From positions 537,390 through 568,862 of the forward strand of contig NW_008246083.1 in assembly GCF_000281045.1 (NCBI RefSeq): a DNA stretch of 31,473 bases, read 5' to 3'. The translations under genes were made by a program, and so were the position numbers. The notes beneath the pieces were generated by a model. It worked only from the letters and a program-made list of their open reading frames with translations, was not told the origin of the DNA and did not search any database. Positions 7,041 through 17,100 of this stretch are shown here, in pieces; the first letter of the stretch is position 1; each line of letters starts with the position of its first letter. Origin of the DNA: Saprolegnia diclina VS20 (Eukaryota; Oomycota; Saprolegniomycetes; Saprolegniales; Saprolegniaceae).

Positions 7041-10000
7041 ACTTGACGTAGACGCGCTTGTAGTGCTCGCTTGGGCCGGTGGGCAGCCCGAAAAATCGGT
7101 CGGCGCGCTGCGAGGCCTCTACGACAGAGGACGTCATCGTATGCCATTCCATCCCGCATACCTCGCGGACGATGCACGGGCCGCTTAAATATGCGCAAGT
7201 CGGCGTTGGGTGGCGCCGACGCTTTGCGGGGTGGAGCCGGCTCGGACGACTGCCGTCGGCTCGGGCGGTAAATGCTGTCTTTGTCAAAGCAGCCGTCGCC
7301 TCGCCGCGGCGGCACGTACGCCAGCTTCTTCCTCGCCGAGAAGATCTCTTTGTACGTGTCCCATTGATTGGAGAGCGGTGGCACTGGCGACGTGCACGGA
7401 AACCCAAAGCGCGTCGGCGTGGCGTAGCTGCGCGTCGGGCCAAAGGTCGGCGGCGACGCCACCGGAACCACGTACGCCGAATGGTGCGGCGAGAGCGAAG
7501 TCGCCTGGTTGCTCTCGTGGCTATTGTGCACGCGGCACATAAAGGTCGGGAGCTGCCGCCGCCGCTCAATGTAGGCAAGCACGAGCCGGTCGACGACGCG
7601 CCGTAATCGATCAACGCGGTTGTAGAGAAAGCGTAGACGGAGTCGGACGTGGGCAGGCTCGCGCGACTTGGTCTTGAGCGCAATGGCAAAGTACGACGTC
7701 ACGCGCTTTTGCTCCCATAGCGTGCGCAGCTCAATCTTGGTTTCGCCGAGGACTTCGTGCCGGTCGGACGCCTTCTTGTCGTCCATGATTGTGATGACGA
7801 GCCGCGTCGACATGGACTCGATCGGCGCAAACACAAACTCTTCGTCCCACACGGGAAAGAGCGTGTTGGCGCGCGTGTTGCTCCGGAGCGCTTTGGTCGG
7901 GTGGTCCCGCTCCCACGCCCCACTGTCCCTACCCATCAAATGTGGATGCCATCCCTTGGTTGATCAATATGTCACCGGTTTTGGTGCTCGAGGTGCAAGA
8001 GCGCGTACGGGTCGCACGTGGCGCTGAGCCGGCGGGTGCACGGCAGGTTCGTCGCCGAGAGCAGCGTGACTTCGAGCCGGCTCTTGAGGCGCTGCGTGGC
8101 CGGATCCACATCCATCCGCGTCGCCGACTCGGTGCCTTGCTGCTTCTCGGCCCATTGCAGCTTCTTGCACGCGACCAAGAGCCTACTTGATCGGGTCAGT
8201 GCAAGTAGGGGTAGGGCGTGAGACGACTTTGTATTTTCATCCAGCGCCAGGTGGCTCTTGCTGTTGAGCTGCGCAAACGTCGGCGATGGCATCGACGCAC
8301 CCGCTTCCAGTTGAAACTTGGACTGGTACGTGAACGTGACGTCGACCTTGTGCGGACTCGTCACTTGGTTGTTGCTGCCGTGGGTCTCCAGTACAATGTG
8401 CACCGGCGTGTTAGGGTTGTGGTTGGTGGGCAGCGATATGCGGTGCGGGGATCCTGGCGGGTGCGAGAGGAGCTGGCTCACGTGCGCAAGGACGTCGTGC
8501 TTGAGGCGCTCGTACATGCTCGCGGGGTCCGTCATATCGGGGCTTTCGGGTCTCTCGTTCGTGTGGGACAAGGCGCTGGCAATGCACTTGTAGCTAGCGT
8601 CGGGACAAAAGGGCAAAATGTTGTGTTGGACGTTGTAAAGCTCCGCGACGATCGCCTTGCGCTCTTCTTGGAGTACCTCCCACTGCGTCTCGTACCCGAG
8701 AAGGAGGTCGCAGAGCTCGAACCGGCGTTCTTGAAGGCTGTGGAGCACGGCGAGCTTCTCGCTCACGAGCATCCGGTTGAGCGGGTGCTGCTGGCCACTG
8801 GGGCTCACAGCGTCATGCTCGTTCGTCTCGTCCATCGCGTCGGCTTCTGAGCCGGTTGCGTCGGGCAGACACTGCCGGAACGAGTCCCGGAGCAAATGCC
8901 GGGGACTGGGCTGGACGCGGTACCCTTCGTGGAGCTCCTTGAGCCGCAACACTGGCGCCTACCATGCAACATACTGCTTGAAAGGATCGTCTACAGCGAT
9001 GTGAACCTTGGGAAGCCGTTCGAGCTTTTGGAGCTCGTCGGCCCACTCTTCTTTCTGCGTCGTGATGCGCTGTAGCTTGTGCGTAAGGGCCGAGACCTCC
9101 TTGTCAAAGAGCACGTAGTTCTTGTCGACCATTGCGTGACGAGAGTACTGAAGGTCGGCTTGGAGCATCTCCCTCGTCTTGGCCACGAGCCGGCGTTCGA
9201 TCTCACTGACCTCAGCTGTCGCCAGCTCGATCTGCGTCTGGAGCTCTGCTGCGCGCGCACTGCCGTCGTCAAAGTAGTACTTTGGACTCTGCGGTGGCGC
9301 TGGCAGCTGACACAGATCGACATGTCAGCTGAGATGCTCCTTGTGAACGGATTCGTACCTGGAACAAGTGAAGACGGTGGGCGTCTTGCTCTTTGAGAAG
9401 CGACTCCTTGACGGTGGAAATCTCTTGATCGACGGCGACGATCTCGTTGCGGAGAGCGAGCATCGTCGCCTCCAACTGACGCGTCTCGTCCGCCATGGAC
9501 GCCTCGGCGGTATGCAGCGACTGGATCTTCTGGAGGAGGTACTCGCGGTTGAACTCGGCACCGATCGTTTGGTGCACGCTGTTGTCGGCAGGCGATGCGT
9601 CGTGATCGTTGGCAGAAGCACTGCGCTGCGGATGCTGCTGTTGGTGTTGCTGTTTGAGGTGGAGAAGGCGAAACGGGTCGTGGGCCGACCGCTTATCGAT
9701 GTGCACCATGGCGAGTTCCTGCTGCAGCTGGAGGAGCTGCTCGGTGGCGGCCGACCACTCTTTGGATTTGTTGGTCAAAAGCGCCGACTTGAGTTGCAGC
9801 TCGTTCTTGAGCAGGACGTTTTCCGCTTCCAACGTTGCGCGCTGCGCCTCGATGCTACGCTACAGCTACAGCGTTGTCGTTCAACACCTGCGTACGTACC
9901 CGCACTGGTCGGCAAAGTGCTTTTTCCCGACCGCGTCGAGCTGCTCGTCGAGCGAGATCGACCCACTGAAGCGCTTTCGGCTCTTCTCGCGCTCACGGTC

Positions 10001-10879
10001 CGTGATCTAATGCTAGTGTTGAGCACCGACGCTCGATGCGGCGGCGTACCGTGGCGAGGTCCACCGACGTGAGGCCGGGCAAGGTAAAGATGACAAACTC
10101 TCGGTAGCTCTCGAGCTGCGCGATCGGGTTGGCTGTGAAAAGCACCTGCAACAAGTGATATCTTGATCGATGTTCTCTTAGTTGGTGGACCTTTTGGAGG
10201 TTGCTCAATGGCACCAAGACATCGACTTGCTTGAGGATCGCCAGTGCATTGCCCGAGAGGTCGAGCATCTGCAGTCGCGGCAGCTGTCGCAGGGTTTTGG
10301 GCAGCTGCGAGATAAAGTTGCCCGACAGATCGAGGATTTCCTAGCATTTTTGTGAGGTTTCTCGCTGAGTTGTTGTTGGTACCAAGTGCTCGAGCGACGG
10401 GAGCTGGATGGCCTTGATGCTGTTGCGCGCCAGGTGCAGCGAGCGCAGCTGCGATAGCGCATCGAGTCCGTCCATGCTGGTGAGGCCATGCCCACTCAAG
10501 TTGAGGTGCAAAAGGCTCGGGAAGGGCTGCAGACTCTCGATGGACTTGATCTTGACCTGGCCTTTCCGTGGCGATTGCCCCGGCGGAAGCTCGAGCGCGA
10601 GCGAGGTCACACTAGCAGGGTCGCTGCCGCGGCAAACGTAGCGCCGCACCACGCTACCATGCTAATGCGTGAGTGCCCATGGCTATTGCGTCGGCGAGGG
10701 TACTCGTCGGTGGCGGTCAACGGCCGCTCGATCGTCACGCCGCCTTGCAGACTCGTGCGCGCAGGGCTCCGGACCGTCGGAATCTTGGACGAATACTTGG
10801 ACGATGGGATCTCAATCGTGAGGCCGCGCGGCCGCGCTGCTCGGCGCGTGATGCCGAGCATATCGCTCGGCGTCGCCAT
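7027..10879 (-). CDS. Leucine-rich repeat / coiled-coil / C2-domain protein
   Basis: A roughly 1,000-residue scaffold-type protein in at least eleven exons. Exon ends read from the start: 10879-10653, 10611-10383, 10340-10191, 10145-10050, 10006-9900, 9854-9359, 9306 to about 9010, about 8960-8228, 8182-7976, 7928-7162, 7118-7027. Introns are 41-52 nt. Residues 1-75 are disordered. LRRs follow (LLHLNLSGHGL, LRSLHLARNSI, LEILDLSGNFI, LQMLDLSGNAL), ending with a typical LRR cap (LTSVDLATITDRERE). Long coiled coils come next, then a C2 domain split by an intron (LEVTLLSATNLP ... CDPYALLHLEHQNR ... NTLFPVWDEEFVF). The tail is low-complexity and basic. The intron near 8960-9010 is unresolved: a 48-nt version starting after ERLPK fits the size rule, and a 23-nt one has the better donor. 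LRR plus coiled coil is common in centrosomal and ciliary proteins; C2 suggests lipid or calcium binding. Function is inference. Confidence 0.8.
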
Positions 10880-11143
10880 CGCGTGAGTGGCAACGGTTTT
10901 CGACTAAAAAGGGCGGGATGAAACGTAGCATCCGGATAAACTGCCACCGACAATACTGTCCACTTCGCTAGACAATAATGTACACAGCACGCGGCAGCTT
11001 TGCACAGCGATAGGTAGGTCGTCCGACGGTCACAATTCGACAACGGGTTGCAACCTGTGCGAGAGCTCTGTGCGAGGTGGACAAGTTGAAGTACACTATT
11101 TCGGGTCACGGACACCATTTCCACGTCCTTGGATCTTCGTACC
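10880..11143. promoter_or_regulatory. Divergent promoter between the LRR-C2 and HECT genes
   Basis: A 264-base gap between two head-to-head genes. It shows no CCAAT cluster and no clear TATA box, and no coding signal. The position alone suggests it serves both genes. Confidence 0.35.
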
Positions 11144-14100
11144 ATGCGGCTCCGCCACGTCGTGCGCTGCCTGGTCCAGGCCAGCATTGGCGTTGTCTGG
11201 CTCCACGCTGTCGTCGAGCAGCTCGATGCGCACATGCACGTGGGCCTCAAGCCGATGCTACAGACGCTGACCAGCGACGTGCGCCACGCGCTCCACCGCC
11301 TGTACCAAGCGCATGTCGCTCAGCCTGCGTACTACGTCCAGCGCGAGGTGCAGTTCTCGGACGCATCGGTCGTCGACCATTGCCTCTCGCTGCGGCGGCT
11401 CGAGCATGCTACAGCCGAGCTCTGTGCGATCGCCATGTGAGCTCCGCCGTCGTCGTCGCCGGCGCTGGCCGTGATGCTAGCACCACAGTCGTCTTGTAAA
11501 GTGACGCGGCAACATGAACGTGCATGCGCCATCATCCTCCTCGTTCTTGGTGCGAGTGAAAGCCAGGTGCCAGCCAGTCGCGGCGCGTGGGCCTGTCTGC
11601 GGGTAAAAACACTCAACTCTGCGTCGAGAACCGTGTGGCGTCTCTGCACAAAGGCGACGGCCAGTTGCGTGATTTTATCGCTTGCAGTTCGGTTTGTCCG
11701 GATTGCATCTGAGTTTATCCGGAAAACTAAAACCCAGCATGCGTTGGGGCGTTGGTTCCTCATTTTCGCGGTCGGCCAAGCGACGATGGAGGTAGAGGCC
11801 GATGCGAGGACCATGGCTCATGATGGACGTAGCATGCCAAGGACATCGTCCTCGATGGTCATGAACCATCGACCTTCCTGCGCCACGGCTGGCTGCCCGG
11901 CGTGGCCGAGCTCCTCGGCCAAGCGACCTTCCGCACGCTTCTGCAAGAGGCGCTGCCCACGCCGGTACGGCGCCATCTTGGATCGTCTTCTCATGCAGTA
12001 TATGCTAGGCGCACTTGGCGGACGAGTACCATCCACCGCACTTTCATCCTGCGAGCATCGGCCTCAACTGGTCCGACCACCGCAGCAGCATGGACGTCGA
12101 GCTCCTCGAATGCATCTTGTTCCGGAGGCGGTCCGCGTTCTTGTCGGCGCTCGTGACGCCCAAGCCACCAACGAGTGTCGACCCGGACACGCCACCGCTC
12201 TCGAGCATGGAAAAGCGCACGCAGGAGGGCGCGGCCGTCTTCTCCCCGTCCAACATGGACCAAGAGCTTGTCGACGAAGAGTCGGTGTACATTGGGCAGA
12301 GCATCCTCCTCTCGCTTCTCGTGTCCCAGCATTGCCCCGAATCGCTGCGATCAACGCTCACCGACGTCTTCTCGGCGCACTGCAAGACGCTCAGCGAGAC
12401 GCTCGTCAAGCTCCTAGCGTCGCCGTCGACAACGTGGAGCCCAATGCTGTTTCTCTCGCTCCTCGGCGGCCTCCTCATGCTCGTGGACGCCCCCGAGCTC
12501 GTGCTCTCGACGCGCATCGCGCTCGATGCGATCCCGCTCCTCGGCCGACTGCAGGCCGCGATTGTCGAGAGCGGCGTGACCGAGGCTTTTTCCCATTCCG
12601 ACAAGCGCAAGGTCGACGACGCCAGCAGCGTCTTCCACCCGCTCAAGCGCCAGCGCACGACGCAGTACAGCATCCGGCTCGACGAAGGGCCGAGCAGCAG
12701 TAGCAGCAGCAACCACCTGAGCTTTGCGACCGCGGTCCAGATCATGCTCGACAGCGTCGAGAGCACAATGGCCGGCCCGACAAGCGACCTCGGGCTTCAA
12801 CATTCGTACGAGTCGAGCACCGCGGGTCTGCGCTCGGAGGACATTGACTGCGTGCGCATGATCATGCTGTATCTGAACGTGTCGGGGCAGACGGCCAAGC
12901 AACTCTTGCGCGCGTCCAAGACCGCGAGCATGATTCTGCCGTCGTCCGTCTCGATGTTTGTCCAAGTCATGCTGTACGTGGCGACGCACCCGAGCCATTT
13001 GCCGCTCATGCAGATCGAAATGGAGATGGAGTGCATCAAGATGAGTCTCTCGCTCCTCTTTGAACTTCAAATGACGATCACAGCCGTCGAGCACCAGGAG
13101 GAGCCTGTCCAGGTAACGCCGCATGCAGCTCGACGAGGCTGATGCGATAGACTCTACGATTTAGGTGCTCCACGAAGACGTGCACCAGAAGCTCATGCGC
13201 TGGAAGGGCGCGATGGCCGTGCTCCTCTCGCTCGGCTGGACGATCAACACGTCGGGGTGGTATCGACTCGAGTTTTTCAAGGTCCCGCACGGCGTCCCGC
13301 ACCTTCAGGACGCCAAGCGCATGCTCACAAAGTACATTGCGATCTGCGAGCTCCGACTCAAACAGCTCAGTGACACGCACGCGTATTTGCACCAGCAGCA
13401 GCAAATTCGGCTCTCCAAGACCGAGGTATCTCTTTGTATCAATCTATCAAGACTACATACACACCCTGTCCTAGTCGCCGGAAATGGCATTTGCGTGTCC
13501 GTGGACCGCACACACGTTCTTGTCTGCCAACGAGCTCGTCGACCATGTGACGCGCGTCGAGCCGTGGCTCCGCACGATGGTGTACACGCGGTTTCACAAG
13601 CTCTTTTGGCAGCCGCCGTCGGCGCACGGTACCTTCTCGGCGACTACGTTTCCGAGTTATTCGAGCTGTCGCCATGAAGTGCTCGCGTCGTGCGGTCCGT
13701 CGCCTGCGTTTTTTTGGCACCAGTTTTTGCAGCACGTGGCGCATGTGCAGACGCGGCTCGAAGCGCACTTGGTCCAGCTGCCACTGCCGTCGAATGCGCT
13801 GGCGTTCGACTGCCTTCACGTCGTCCCGCTCACGCCGTCGCAGGACGTTGACTTCGCGCTTGCGGCCGTGTACCCGACCGAAACGCGGCTCGTCCAAGCG
13901 CTCGCGCCGCCGTCCACGAGCTCGTCGAGTGGTGCGAGCCAGTTTCTGCGGGCGCTCCAGGACGGCCCGCTCTCGGAGGCGATGGAGACGTGGCTGTGCG
14001 ACATTCGGGGGCCGCTGCGGCGCAAGGCGACGCCTGGCATTGCACGCGTCGAGCGTCTCGTGCTCAGCTTGGGCCTCATGCTCTCGGACGCGGTGGTCGC

Positions 14101-17100
14101 GAAGATCGAGAGCGGCATGGACGACGCGGGGCTGCAGCTTGTCGTGGGCCCGTGGCGCCAGTTTTGCATGTGGCTGGAGCAGCACGCACAGAGCCAGCCG
14201 TCTTCGTTGGCGACGCTGGAGGCGTGGTGCCTCTTTCTCCACCAGATTTGGGTCGGTCCGTCCATGGCGCTCTGGACGCAAGAGCCCTCGACGCAACATG
14301 CGCTCACGTCGCTCTTTGTGTTTTTGCGTGCGATGGCCGACACGCCGCTCACGCTGCCATTGCGTCAGACCGTCCTCATGCAGCGCCGCGTTGTCTGGCT
14401 CCAACTGCTTGGTCTGCACTTGCTCGCAGCATCGTCGCCGTCCGTGCCCGGCCACCGGCGCGCGCTGCACGTGCTGTTAGACGTCTGCCACCGGCCGAAT
14501 GTGCTGCAACGCGCGACCAGCCGCGGCTGGCACGACCTCGTGTTGCAGTCGCAGCAGTGGTCGTTGCCGGCCGACGCCGCGCCACTGCTGCACTGCTTAT
14601 GGCAGCAGCCAATTGCTTCTGTGTCGACACTGCGTCGGAATCGTTGTCAAGAAGGCGCGTTGCGCTTGCTGCTCCAGGCGCCGATGCTAAGCGAGGCGAC
14701 GTGGGCATCGGCGCTCTCGATGGTCGCCGCTTCGAGCCCCACCAACGCCGACGTGACGCAACTTGTTGTCGATTTTCTGCGTCGAGTGGTCGACGATGCG
14801 ACACTTGTGGAGAAGGCAACCGCGCTCGCACGCATTGCGCTGGCCTGGCTGGCGGTGCCGGACGAGACGAGTCCATGGCGCGACGCGATCGTCGACCCGC
14901 TCTTGGCGCAGCTCCCGCACTGGCCACTCGCGACCCAACGCCAAGTGCTCTCGCTGCTACCGACACTCTTGCTGCACGTGGCGCCCGCGTCGGCTGTCGT
15001 GCAGTTTCTCTTGTGCCTCACCGCGTGCCAGGAAGCATGCGACGCGCCGCACCCGACGTTTGTCGGCGGACGTGTTGTCTTGAGCGACGGCGCGGTGTAC
15101 AGCGACCCGTCGCTGTCGTTCCAAGCACTCGACGTGCTCCGGCAGCTCTACGCATCGCCGCTCTGGGCTAATTGCGTGCGCGACGCCCTCGACACGGCAC
15201 TACGCCACGACTACATGGACGCCAAGGACGAGGCCGTGATGGATCAACTGCTGGCGCTCGGCGCACTCATGCTCACAACGACTGCGATTTCACCTGCGTA
15301 TGCGCTGTTTCCGGGCCAGCGCGTCGCGGCCACGCCGGCAGACGACGCCTCGATCGAAGCGCTGAGCCAGGCGCAGGTGACCCGCGGCGTCCTTCTCAGT
15401 CTGCGCGTCGATCCCAAAACGTGTCGCGCATCGGCGTCGTGCCTCTTCCTCTCGCGGTCGGTCGCATCGCTCTACTACACGACCCAGTGCTCGGTGGGGC
15501 TATTGGCGCTGGCGTCGCCAATCGTCGCGTGTCTCCCGAGTGACCTTGCCGGCCATTGCGCCAGCATCGAGCGGCAACTGGAGGTTCGGCCAAACGTCCT
15601 CGCCACACCGCTCGGACTCTGGTTGCTCCACGCGTTATGCACGCTTCTCGATCTCGGCCAAATTGACAAGCACAAGTGGACTGCGTGGCTCTTAGACGTG
15701 GCGGTGGCGCCGTCGACGATTCCAGTGCCGGCGTGCGTGCAGTCGTGTTTGGCGCTGCAACCACCAACGTACTGGCAGGCGCAAGGCGTGTACCGGTCGA
15801 TGGCGGCCGAGTGCGACCGGATCGCGCGTCTCGTGGCTTCGACAGGGTCCTCGCCGGTGCTGAGCGGCTTGCGCATTCACCCGCGCCGGCCCGAGGTGGC
15901 GGCCGCTGCCTCACCGCACCGGGCATCGACGCGGTTGCCAATCGACGATATTTTGACGCCGACACTGCTGTCCAAGCTTTCCAACACGCCGCCGCAAGTC
16001 GCCGACTCGGACGACATGGCGCGCTTGCTCAACATGGGCTGGTCGGCGCCCATTTGCGCGTACGTGCTGCGGTACTACCCCGGCAACTTTGACGGCGCGC
16101 TCCAGTGGTTGACGTACGAAGGCAACTCGGAGGACGTGCACCGCCTCCGCGTGACGGGCGCCCAGCCGCCGCCAGACCCGCCGCTCGTGCCACGTATGCG
16201 GCCCGAGCTCAAGAACGCGCTCCTCTCGCCGTACAGCGAAGGCCACAGCGACGACTACTTCTATCACCACGTGCCAGTCGTCGAGGCGCTGCGGCAAGTG
16301 CCACGCGAGTGTTTCGTGCCCCATTTGTACCTCAAGGATGTCGAAGTGGACAATGCGGTGCAGCACCCGCTGGGGTACACAGTGCCCAACATGGCGCAGT
16401 GCAACCAGCTCGTGCATGCGCTCGACGTCAAGCCCGGTACAGTGTTTGTTTCAACGGACCGCAAGTCTCATCGTGTGTAGGCGTCTCGGTGCTGGACGTG
16501 GGCACGGGCTCTGGGTACTTTGCGACGCTCCTCGCCCACCTCTACGGCGACCGGCTCCGCGTCACGTCGTGGGAGCGCGACGTGCACCGCTTGGCGTACG
16601 CGTACCTGCACATGGCGCGCAGTGTCACGTCGCTTCATGGCGAGCCGCTCCGGCGACCGTCGTTCTTTGACGCGATCGAGTTTCGCGTCTGTGATGCGTT
16701 CGCCCCGACCGACGACTGCCATGGCGCGGTCTTTGACCGCGTGCACGTTGGCGCGTCGTGCCCGCGCGAGAGCGTCCAGCTTCTCTTTGAGCTGGTGGCC
16801 GACCACGGCATCATGGTGATCCCGATCGACGGTACACTGCATCGCATTGAAAAGACGGCGCGGCATTGGCACGACTGCCGCTGCCTCGTGCTGGGCGCGC
16901 TGAGTATCGAGAGCCTTGTCGCGCCGTCGGTCGAGCTCCTCGCGCAGGTGACGCCGACGCTACAGCACCGTACGGTCCACGTCGCCCAAGGTCTGCATGC
17001 GTTTGAAGAGCGGGCGAGCGCCGAGAAGCCGCTCGTGCTCAGCTGGAACGCCGAAGACCCGTACGCGTCACCGATGTCGCCGCACCATGCGTGGTGTGCG

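Noticed and set aside
11471-12703. 410-codon + frame
   Set aside because: From 11833 on it reads the HECT exons in the wrong frame. Only its part before 11813 could be an exon, and that is noted separately.
13439-14470. 343-codon open frame on the - strand opposite the HECT gene
   Set aside because: It is Arg/His-rich with no domain, and mirrors a GC-biased third codon position on the + strand, where a well-supported exon lies.
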